Of a stretch of DNA of 64,000 nucleotides, positions 39,513 through 47,179 are shown in pieces. The notes beneath the pieces were generated by a model. It was given only the letters and a program-made list of their open reading frames with translations. It did not search any database and was not told the DNA's origin. Within the stretch, counting starts at the first letter, position 1. Each line of letters begins with the position of its first letter. The stretch lies in the NCBI RefSeq assembly GCF_023336935.1, contig NZ_JAMBLR010000001.1:186001-250000 (forward strand), read 5' to 3'. The translations under genes and the position numbers were made by a program. The DNA comes from Phascolarctobacterium sp. ET69. GTDB lineage: Bacteria > Bacillota > Negativicutes > Acidaminococcales > Acidaminococcaceae.

Positions 39513-40612
39513 ATGAAAGTACTATTTGCAACTTTTTTGCCAATGCATAATGAAATTAGACAGGAATTAGATTCTGCATATAACCGCGTTTTGGATAAAA
39601 GTTATTTTATACAGGGGGATGAATGTAGAAAATTTGAAGAAGAATTTGCTGAATACTGTGGAGTAAAGTATTGCGTTGGTGTAGCGACTGGATTAGATGC
39701 ACTATTTTTAATCTTAAAAGCTATGAATATAGGTAATGGTGATGAAGTTATAGTACCGTCAAATACTTACATTGCTACTGCATTAGCAGTTTCATATACT
39801 GGAGCAAAACCTATATTTGTAGAACCTGAAATAGAAACGTTTAATATAAATCCAAGTAGAATAGAAGAAAAAATAACATCTAACACCAAAGCAATTATAA
39901 CGGTACATTTGCAAGGGCGGACTGCGAATATGGAAGCAATTAATGTTATCGCTAAAAAGCATAATTTAAAAGTTATAGAAGACGCAGCACAAGCTCATGG
40001 AGCAAAATACAAAGGTAAAAAAGCTGGTTCTTTAGGTGACGCTGCCGGATTTAGTTTTTATCCCGGTAAAAATTTAGGAGCGCTTGGAGACGGCGGTTGT
40101 GTGACTACTAATGATAAAGCATTGGCTGATAAAGTCAGAGCTTTAGGAAATTATGGCTCTGATTATAAATATCATCATATTTATAAAGGAGTTAACAGCA
40201 GATTAGATGAAATTCAGGCAGCATTTTTAAGAGTAAAATTACCTAATCTGGATAGATGGAATGAAGACAGGCGTGCAACAGCTAAAAAGTATTTTGAGGG
40301 TATAAAAATCCTTTAATAAAACTTCCTCTAAAATCTACTGATGAATTTGAGCATATTTATCATGTTTTTGTTATCCGTTGTGATAAACGTGATGAATTAG
40401 AAAAATATTTAAATGATAATGGGATTGGGACGCTGAAACATTATCCTATACCTATGCATGAACAGGAATGTTATAAAGATTTAGGAATTAAACATGGCGA
40501 ATTGCCAATTGCTGAGGAAATTAGTAGAACAGTTTTAAGTATACCAATGTATTATGGTATGACAGATGAAGAGATTAACTATGTTATTGAAGTAATAAAT
40601 AAATTTAATTAA
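39513..40612 (+). pseudogene. fdtB: FdtB/QdtB-like sugar aminotransferase, frameshifted
   Basis: PLP-dependent DegT/DnrJ/EryC1 aminotransferase that would convert the 3-keto sugar made by the fdtA product to dTDP-3-amino-3,6-dideoxyhexose. The first frame (39513-40316) holds [50 protein letters not shown] and the lysine motif [16 protein letters not shown]. It stops at 40316, but homology continues in the next frame from 40309 to 40612 (LPLKSTDEFEHIYHVFVIR...LSIPMYYGMTDEEI). Adding one A to the A5 run at 40304-40308 restores about 366 residues, the family's normal size. This is either an inactivating mutation, slippage, or a sequencing error; the truncated form would lack the C-terminal substrate-binding part. 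Confidence 0.85.
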
Positions 40613-40626
40613 TTATAATATTAACT

Positions 40627-41704
40627 ATGCAGGCATTAACTTATAACAAACGAGAAACTAATATTGAATTATTACGTATATTATGTATTTGTGGCGTAAT
40701 TTTATTACATTACTGCAATATTGAAATTGGAAAGGGTTTACTTTATGTGGATACAGATAGTTTAAACTATTATTGTATGCACTTTATTATTAGTTTAGCT
40801 ATTTGTGCTGTAAATCTTTTTATTTTAATAAGTGGGTATTTTATGGTGAACAATGAGAAACGTTCATTAATGAAACCATTAAAATTAATAGTTCAGGTTA
40901 TATTAGTACAATTATTTTTATACTTAGCGAATGTTTTTTTTGTTTGAGAAAACATTCGCTATTAAAGCAATATTACGAGCATTAATTCCGGCTAATTATT
41001 TTGTAATATTATATATTGCAGTGTATATAACTTCTCCATATATTAATAAATTAATGGCAATGTTGTCATTAAAACAAAATAAACGCTTTATTTTAATAAT
41101 ATTTTTAATTTTTTCGGTATGGCCAACTATTGTAGATTTAATAGAAGAAGCTGTTGGACATAAATTAATGGGGTTAAGTAGTATAGGTATGTATGGCAGT
41201 CAATATGGGTATAGTTATATAAATTTTTTATTAATGTATTGTATTGGTGCATTTTTAAAGAGATATGATTTTAGTAGTATAGATAATAAACGTTTATATG
41301 TGTCTTTTGTTTTAAATAATTTATTGATAAATATTTGGTCACAAATAAATATTACTACGGCATGGGAATACTGTAATCCATTAATAGTATTAGAAACTAT
41401 TTTAGTATTTTTAATATTTAACAAAATAAAACTACAAAATGAAAAAATAAATTTTTTAGCAAAAAGTGTATTTTCTGTTTTTCTACTTCATTTTAGTTTT
41501 ATTAATAAATTAAATATTTCTTATTTTGTTAACAGTAATTTAGCCGTAATGATATTACATATGATGTTTTCGTGTATTGGTATATATTTAGTGTGTTTTA
41601 TATTTGATATTTTCTACAAAAAATTTGAAAATTTTATTTTTAAATTAAAGATTTGTAGATGTAGTTTTCTATCAGAAAATTTTACTTTATTACAAGATAA
41701 ATAA
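40627..41704 (+). pseudogene. Membrane acyltransferase (family 3), frameshifted
   Basis: Integral membrane acyltransferase of the OafA/WecH-like family, which transfers acetyl or other acyl groups to surface glycans. The first part (40627-40947) has RETNIELLRILCICGVILLHY (key part NIELLRILC, HY) and FILISGYFM near residue 60. It stops after NVFFV; the second frame (from about 40934 to 41704) continues with FEKTFAIKAILRALIPANYF and YITSPYINKLM, then further helices. Removing one T from the T8 run at 40934-40941 joins both to 358 residues, the usual size. A perfect 12-bp inverted repeat flanks the break. Very AT-rich. Confidence 0.82.
40926..40960. repeat. Perfect 12-bp inverted repeat around the acyltransferase frameshift
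   Basis: AGCGAATGTTTT (40926-40937) and AAAACATTCGCT (40949-40960) are exact reverse complements with an 11-base loop. The T8 run and the premature TGA lie inside it. Confidence 0.95.
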
Positions 41705-41708
41705 TATA

Positions 41709-43121
41709 ATGAGCAAATTTAAACTTTTTATTGAAAATTTTTTAGTATATGGATTAGGTGGCATATTAAACAGAATAGTACCGTTTTTAATGTTGCCTAT
41801 TATAACAAGATTAATGCCAAATACAAAGTATTTTGGCTTAAATGATTTATCTAATACAATAGTTCAATTCGGTACTGCTATAGCAATTATGGGAATGTAT
41901 GATGCAGTATTTAGGTTATTTTTTGATAAAGATGATTTTACTTATCAAAGGAAAATTTGTTCAACTGCGTTAATTTTTGTTTTTTGTATAGGTACTATAA
42001 TTTCTTTAATATTATATTTATTTGATTTACAGGTTACGTTATGGATTTTTGGAAGTGAAGAATATAAAATTCTTTTGCATTTAACGTGTATTAGTATATT
42101 TGTAGGAGCAACGAATAGTATTATTGCTTTACCAACCAGAGCACAAAATAAAAGAAAAATATTTATAAGCATTGGTTTGGTATCATCTATACTATCATAT
42201 TCAATTTCAGTTCCTTTGTTATTAATAGGTGAATTTTTAATAGCTTTACCTTTAGCTGGAATTATTACAGCTTTAATAACTGAAATTAGTTTTTATATAA
42301 TAAACAGAAAATGGTTTTCGTATAGATTATTTGATATTCAAATTTTACAAAATTTATTAAGAATAGCTTTGCCTTTGTTGCCGACATTTTTAATTTATTG
42401 GATTTTTACTTCAAGTGACCGTCTTATAATTGCAAAATTATTAAATAATGAAGCTGTTGGTTTATATGCGGTTGGTGCTAAAATTGCTAGTGCAAGTCAA
42501 CTGATTTATACAGCTTTTGCTGGTGGATGGCAATATTTTGCTTTTTCAACAATGCGTGAAGAAAATCAGGTGAAAAATAATTCTTTAGTTTTTGAATATT
42601 TAGGAATAATTTCTTTTATAAGCGGATTGTTTGCTTGCGCATGGAGTAAAAGTTTTTTTGAAATATTTTTTACTGGTGATTATGTAAATGGTTACATAGT
42701 AATGCCATATTTGTTTTTAGGACCATTACTTTTAATGCTTTATCAGGTATTAGGAAATCAGTTCTTAGTTATAAAAAAAACATGGCCTGGAATGCTTATT
42801 TTGTTATTTGGAGCTATTTTAAATTTATTACTTAATTTGTGTTTAATACCTGTGTTAGGTATTGAAGGAGCAGCTATAGCAACATTAATTGGTTACACAG
42901 TTTCAGTAATAATATGTGGTATTGTTTTAAGAAAAATGAGTTTGGTAGATATTGAACGGCGTTTTATATATTTATCATTATTAATGCTTTTCTTTATGTT
43001 TTTATGGAGAGTGTATTTTATAAATTATTTGTTGATAAGCACAATGATGGCAATAATATTTGCAATATGTTGCGCACTATTTTATAAAAGAGAAATTTAT
43101 ATTTTATTAAATAAAAAGTAG
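41709..43121 (+). CDS. wzx: Wzx-type polysaccharide flippase
   Basis: 470-residue membrane protein of the MOP exporter superfamily with about 12-14 hydrophobic segments. The N-terminal FLVYGLGGILNRIVPFLMLP is the typical Wzx/RfbX start, and IFTSSDRLIIAKLLNNEAVG near residue 228 is the conserved central loop. It would flip the undecaprenyl-linked repeat unit to the periplasmic face. No Wzy polymerase or Wzz chain-length regulator is found beside it. The start lacks a clear ribosome-binding site. Very AT-rich. Confidence 0.9.
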   Translation: MSKFKLFIENFLVYGLGGILNRIVPFLMLPIITRLMPNTKYFGLNDLSNTIVQFGTAIAIMGMYDAVFRLFFDKDDFTYQRKICSTALIFVFCIGTIISLILYLFDLQVTLWIFGSEEYKILLHLTCISIFVGATNSIIALPTRAQNKRKIFISIGLVSSILSYSISVPLLLIGEFLIALPLAGIITALITEISFYIINRKWFSYRLFDIQILQNLLRIALPLLPTFLIYWIFTSSDRLIIAKLLNNEAVGLYAVGAKIASASQLIYTAFAGGWQYFAFSTMREENQVKNNSLVFEYLGIISFISGLFACAWSKSFFEIFFTGDYVNGYIVMPYLFLGPLLLMLYQVLGNQFLVIKKTWPGMLILLFGAILNLLLNLCLIPVLGIEGAAIATLIGYTVSVIICGIVLRKMSLVDIERRFIYLSLLMLFFMFLWRVYFINYLLISTMMAIIFAICCALFYKREIYILLNKK

Positions 43122-43134
43122 AAAGGAAAATTTT

Positions 43135-43728
43135 ATGGCAAGAAATATTGTACTTGAAGGTAAATATGTACGTTTAGAAGAAATTTCTCCTAAATATTTT
43201 CAAAAAGTAGTTGAATGGCGTAATAATCCAGAAAATAATAAATTTTTAAACCAGCCTTTTAAATTAACAATTGATTTAGAGAAGCAATGGTATGAAAATA
43301 AATATCTTAATGATATGACACAGGGCTTGTTCATTATGGTTGATAAAAAAAATAATATACCGTTTGGAACCATTGGATGGACAGATTATGATAAAAATAA
43401 ACAATTATGCATATCTGGACGAGTATTAGTTGGAGAATATAAGTACAGAGGGAGAAAAGAATTTTTAGAAGCCACTTTATTGTACAATGATTATTTATAT
43501 TATGATTTAAATATAAAAATTATGTATGCGCATATCTTTTGCGAAAATAAAGATTCAATTTCTTGGTCAAAAAATTGGGGATTTAAACTAAATAATTCTT
43601 CTATTGAATTTCCCAAAGAACTTGTAGTGAACGGTAAGAGACAGAATGAATATATACGTACTTTAAAAGATTATGATTTAGTAAAAAATAAAATAAAAAA
43701 ATATTTTGATTTTAAAAAGGAGAAGTGA
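43135..43728 (+). CDS. GNAT-family N-acyltransferase
   Basis: 197-residue GNAT protein of the RimJ/RimL-like group: VLEGKYVRLEEISPKYFQKV at the start, EWRNNPENNKF near residue 30, IPFGTIGWTDYD near 78 and the acyl-donor site region SGRVLVGEYKYRGRKEFLEA near 98. In amino-sugar pathways GNAT enzymes such as WecD or PseH acetylate the amino group. Here the gene is followed immediately by an acyl carrier protein and a ligase, so the donor could be acyl-ACP rather than acetyl-CoA (inference). RBS AAAGGAAAA; the stop lies inside the next gene's ribosome-binding region. Confidence 0.82.
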   Translation: MARNIVLEGKYVRLEEISPKYFQKVVEWRNNPENNKFLNQPFKLTIDLEKQWYENKYLNDMTQGLFIMVDKKNNIPFGTIGWTDYDKNKQLCISGRVLVGEYKYRGRKEFLEATLLYNDYLYYDLNIKIMYAHIFCENKDSISWSKNWGFKLNNSSIEFPKELVVNGKRQNEYIRTLKDYDLVKNKIKKYFDFKKEK

Positions 43729-43733
43729 TAGTT

Positions 43734-43973
43734 ATGAAAAAAGAAGAAATTAAAATTGCTCTTTTAAATATGATAAATGAAATAAAATGCGAGAAGGGTG
43801 ATGATAAAATTAAAGATTTAGATGATTCATTATTATTACGCAATGATCTTAATTTAGATTCTTTTGATTTAGCAATATTAACAGCGAAAATAGAAGATAA
43901 ATATAATATTGATGTTTTTGAAGATAGAATTGTTAAAACTGTTGGTGAAATTATTATTAAGTTGGAGAAATAG
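43734..43973 (+). CDS. Acyl carrier protein-like protein
   Basis: 79-residue acidic helical protein of the ACP/PCP family. The phosphopantetheine attachment serine is in LNLDSFDLAILTAKIED near residue 43, matching the DSxxL motif, followed by the typical helix III. The size equals DltC and fatty-acid ACPs, but context (between a GNAT enzyme and a ligase in a polysaccharide cluster) says it is a dedicated carrier. I chose the ATG at 43734, behind AAAAGGAG; a GTG at 43725 abuts that site. A 4'-phosphopantetheinyl transferase is not in the window. Confidence 0.85.
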   Translation: MKKEEIKIALLNMINEIKCEKGDDKIKDLDDSLLLRNDLNLDSFDLAILTAKIEDKYNIDVFEDRIVKTVGEIIIKLEK

Positions 43974-43975
43974 TT

Positions 43976-45208
43976 ATGAATTTTTTCATAGATGAAGCAA
44001 ATAAAATAAAAATAAGTTATAACGATTTAGTTGCAAGAATGAATTCCAAGAAAGAAATTAAGAAGTATATATATTCTTCTAATATAGAAGATGTTGTAAC
44101 TAATTTTGTTGCTTCATTATATTATGGATATGATGTAGTTTTATTGGATGGTGATTTTAGTTCAAAAGAGCTGACTCTTTTAAATGTTACTGAAGAAGAT
44201 TTAAAATCAAAAGAACTTTTAAAAAATGATAAAAAGATTAAAAGTATTGATGAAGTAATAGAGAAAATAAAAGATAATATCAATGCTGTGCAGATAGCAA
44301 TTTATACATCAGGTACTACTGGGGCACCTAAAAAATTTATACATCCATTATCTCTGCTTATGCGTAATATAAAAATATCCGAGAAACATAGTAGTGATAT
44401 ATGGGGATTTGCTTATAATATAACGCATTTTGCAGGAGTCCAAGTTTTTTTACAAGCATTGATGAATAAGAATCCTATTATCAATTTATTTAATAAAAAT
44501 TTTGATAATGCTGATATGCTGTTAAAAAAATATAAATGTACCTGTATTTCTGCTACTCCAACATTTTATAGAAATTTTATATTTGTGCATAATGAAGAAA
44601 ATGTAAATATAAAATATGCAACATTTGGTGGGGAGAAATTTGACAATGCATTAATAATTAAGGCTAAAAATAAATTCCCTAATGCAAAAATCAGAAATAT
44701 CTATGCTTCTACCGAAGTCGGTAGCTTATTATCGGGTCTAAACGATTCTTTTAAAATACCGGAAAAGTTAAAAAGTCTTATAAAAATATCTTCTGAAAAC
44801 CATTTATTGATACATAGTTCATTGTTAGAAAAAAACAAAATTATTGATGATTGGTATGATACTAATGATATTGTAGCAATGAATGAGGATGGGACTTTTA
44901 AAATATTAAGCAGGGATAGTGATTTTATAAATGTTGGTGGATATAAAGTTAACCCGGAAGAAGTAGAAAGTTGTATTTTGCAAATTAATGGAGTTTTAGA
45001 TGTAGCGGTTATAGGAAGGGCAAATAGTGTATTAGGTAATATTTTAATTGCAAATATTAGAAAAGATGAAAAATATGCTGATACTGAATTAAAAAAGAAG
45101 ATACTTGACACATTAAAAAGTGAACTGCAATATTTTAAAATTCCTCGGATAATTAATTTTGTCAGTAATATTGAAAGAAATAGAAGTGGCAAGAAGGTGA
45201 GAAAATGA
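43976..45208 (+). CDS. Compact adenylate-forming acid:ACP ligase (ANL family)
   Basis: 410-residue AMP-forming enzyme that would activate a carboxylic or amino acid and load it on the neighbouring carrier protein. Core motifs are YTSGTTGAPKKF near residue 108 (phosphate loop), RNIYASTEVGSLLSG near 240, WYDTNDIVAMNEDG near 292, ILSRDSDFINVGGYKVNPEE near 310 (hinge), and the C-terminal RNRSGKKVRK with the adenylation lysine. It is about 100 residues shorter than usual, the loss being in the N-terminal subdomain before the phosphate loop. It starts two bases after the ACP and overlaps the reductase by four. Substrate unknown. Confidence 0.85.
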   Translation: MNFFIDEANKIKISYNDLVARMNSKKEIKKYIYSSNIEDVVTNFVASLYYGYDVVLLDGDFSSKELTLLNVTEEDLKSKELLKNDKKIKSIDEVIEKIKDNINAVQIAIYTSGTTGAPKKFIHPLSLLMRNIKISEKHSSDIWGFAYNITHFAGVQVFLQALMNKNPIINLFNKNFDNADMLLKKYKCTCISATPTFYRNFIFVHNEENVNIKYATFGGEKFDNALIIKAKNKFPNAKIRNIYASTEVGSLLSGLNDSFKIPEKLKSLIKISSENHLLIHSSLLEKNKIIDDWYDTNDIVAMNEDGTFKILSRDSDFINVGGYKVNPEEVESCILQINGVLDVAVIGRANSVLGNILIANIRKDEKYADTELKKKILDTLKSELQYFKIPRIINFVSNIERNRSGKKVRK

Positions 45209-45927
45209 AATGGATTATAGTTACAGGAGATAGCGGTGGGTTAGGTTCTGCTATTGTCAAAAATATATTAAATGATGGCAAGTATGGTGTCATTGGTATA
45301 AGCAGAAGCTTAAATGAAAATATAATGAATTTAATGAAAGATAATCAAAATTATGTACATATTAATTTTGATTTAGAAAATTCATTAGAAATAAGAGAAT
45401 TGTATAAAAATAAAATAAAAACATTAGGTGAAATTGTTGGATTAGTAAATAATTCAGCAATGGCATATGATGATATTATAACAAATGCCAATGTTAATAG
45501 AATTGAAAAAATGTTTAGTATTAATGTCTATTCTCCTATGATTTTAACTAAATATGTTATAAGAGATATGCTTCTTCATAATAATAAGGGTAGCATTGTT
45601 CACATTTCATCGGTTTCAGCCCATACAGGTTATAAAGGATTAAGTATGTATGCAGCTACTAAAGGGGCACTTGAAGCATTTTCAAAAAATGTAGCCAGAG
45701 AATGGGGGGTTAAGGGCATAAGGTCTAATTGTGTGGCTCCTGGATTTATGGAAACTACCATTAGTTCATCACTTACGAATGAACAAAGACAAAAAATTTA
45801 TCAACGTACTTCATTGAAAATGGCTACTGACATAGAAAGTGTTGCTTCAATGGTAGTATTTTTATTAAGTGAAGAAGCAAAGTCGATAACAGGTAGTATA
45901 ATAAACATTGATAGTGGAACAATATGA
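45205..45927 (+). CDS. FabG-like short-chain dehydrogenase/reductase
   Basis: 240-residue classical SDR with cofactor motif VTGDSGGLGSAIVK near residue 6, NNSAMAYDD near 78, catalytic Ser in HISSVSAHTG near 135 and Tyr-x3-Lys in YAATKGALEAF near 150, and the FabG-type VAPGFMETTI near 175. Overlap of four bases with the ligase gene (ATGA) means coupled translation. Best guess: it reduces a keto group on the ACP-bound acyl chain, or alternatively on a nucleotide sugar. AT-rich like the rest of the block, ending just before GC-richer rmlB. Confidence 0.85.
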   Translation: MKWIIVTGDSGGLGSAIVKNILNDGKYGVIGISRSLNENIMNLMKDNQNYVHINFDLENSLEIRELYKNKIKTLGEIVGLVNNSAMAYDDIITNANVNRIEKMFSINVYSPMILTKYVIRDMLLHNNKGSIVHISSVSAHTGYKGLSMYAATKGALEAFSKNVAREWGVKGIRSNCVAPGFMETTISSSLTNEQRQKIYQRTSLKMATDIESVASMVVFLLSEEAKSITGSIINIDSGTI

Positions 45928-45938
45928 GGATTTAAATA

Positions 45939-46961
45939 ATGAAACTCATCATTACCGGCGGAGCCGGGTTTATTGGAAGCAATTTTATATATTATCAGCT
46001 TAAGCATCATCCGGAAGATGAATTTGTTTGCTTGGATAAGCTGACGTATGCAGGTAATTTAAGCAGTTTAAAAGGTGTGATGGAGCAGCCAAACTTTAAG
46101 TTTGTGCGCGGCGATATTGCTGACCGTGATTTTGTTTGTAGCTTGTTTAAAAGAGAAAAGCCAGACATTATAGTAAACTTTGCGGCAGAAAGCCATGTTG
46201 ACCGCAGTATTTTAGAGCCGGAGTTGTTTTTAAAGACTAACGTTATTGGTACTGGCGTGCTGATGGATGCCTGCCGTAAGTACGGCATAAAGCGTTATCA
46301 TCAGGTAAGTACGGATGAAGTGTACGGCGATTTGCCTTTAGATAGGCCGGATTTGTTCTTTACGGAAACAACGCCGCTGCATACCTCAAGCCCGTATTCT
46401 GCATCTAAGGCAAGTGCTGATTTACTTGTTTTGGCATACCACAGAACGTATGGTTTGCCGGTAACGATTTCCCGTTGCAGCAATAACTATGGCCCATATC
46501 ACTTTCCGGAAAAATTAATTCCTTTAATGATTATCAATGCTCTGCACGACAAAGCTTTGCCTGTTTACGGAGATGGTGTTAACGTGCGCGACTGGTTATA
46601 TGTAGAAGACCATTGCAGTGCGATTGATTTAATCATCCGCGAGGGACATGAGGGTGAAGTTTACAACGTTGGCGGGCATAACGAAAAGAGTAATTTGGAT
46701 GTAGTAAAGATTATTTTAAAGGCACTTGGCAAAAGCGAAGATTTAATTACTTTTGTTAAAGACCGTCCTGGTCACGACAGGCGTTATGCCATCGACCCGA
46801 CCAAAATACACAATGAACTTGGCTGGCTGCCGCAAACGAAGTTTGTGAACGGCATAGCAAAAACCATTGAGTGGTATTTAGATAATAAAGACTGGTGGCA
46901 GGAAATCATCAGCGGAGAATACCAGAAGTATTACGAAAAAATGTATAAAAACAGAATATAA
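45939..46961 (+). CDS. rmlB: dTDP-glucose 4,6-dehydratase
   Basis: Converts dTDP-glucose to dTDP-4-keto-6-deoxyglucose, the branch point for rhamnose and the FdtA/FdtB amino sugar. The 340-residue extended SDR has ITGGAGFIGSNFIYY near residue 3, NFAAESHVDRSI near 80, HQVSTDEVYGDLP near 118 and YSASKASADLLVLAYHRTYG near 158 (Tyr-x3-Lys). It is separated from rmlACD by about 8 kb of AT-rich genes, while its own composition resembles rmlA. Confidence 0.97.
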   Translation: MKLIITGGAGFIGSNFIYYQLKHHPEDEFVCLDKLTYAGNLSSLKGVMEQPNFKFVRGDIADRDFVCSLFKREKPDIIVNFAAESHVDRSILEPELFLKTNVIGTGVLMDACRKYGIKRYHQVSTDEVYGDLPLDRPDLFFTETTPLHTSSPYSASKASADLLVLAYHRTYGLPVTISRCSNNYGPYHFPEKLIPLMIINALHDKALPVYGDGVNVRDWLYVEDHCSAIDLIIREGHEGEVYNVGGHNEKSNLDVVKIILKALGKSEDLITFVKDRPGHDRRYAIDPTKIHNELGWLPQTKFVNGIAKTIEWYLDNKDWWQEIISGEYQKYYEKMYKNRI

Positions 46962-46981
46962 ATTAAAAGCGCCGGTTAAGC

Positions 46982-47020
46982 GAACTGCACCTCAAAAGTT
47001 AAGCTTTTGGGGTGCAATTC
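46982..47020. repeat. Near-perfect 17-bp inverted repeat, copy 1 of a three-copy hairpin family
   Basis: GAACTGCACCTCAAAAG (46982-46998) faces CTTTTGGGGTGCAATTC (47004-47020) around TTAAG. No T-run follows, so it is not a clear terminator, though it sits at the end of the polysaccharide cluster. The core AACTGCACC...AAAAGTTA resembles ends of IS3-type elements (recalled, not checked) and recurs at 53773 and 60350. Confidence 0.7.
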
Positions 47021-47141
47021 ATATACGGGTAGTATTGATGGTGTTTTTGACACCTTATTTTATTAATGCGAAAGCGGTTTTGGCAGCAACAATTTATTTT
47101 AAATTCTGAGCTGTAAAAATAAAATACAATTGCAGTATTTG

Positions 47142-47150
47142 TGTTATAAT
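47142..47150 (+). promoter_or_regulatory. Extended -10 promoter for the secreted protein gene
   Basis: TGTTATAAT gives TGn plus TATAAT (47145-47150), 30 bases before the TTG start; no clear -35 box. Confidence 0.45.
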
Positions 47151-47179
47151 AAACAGTAAACATCTATTGGAGGTTAATC

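Noticed and set aside
40304-40317. Programmed ribosomal frameshifting in the fdtB-like gene
   Set aside because: An A5 run with no typical slippery heptamer, downstream structure or upstream Shine-Dalgarno-like stimulator was seen; mutation or sequencing error is simpler.
46982-47020. Intrinsic terminator after rmlB
   Set aside because: The stem is strong, but the bases after it are ATATACGGG on the plus strand, with no T-run; kept as a repeat only.
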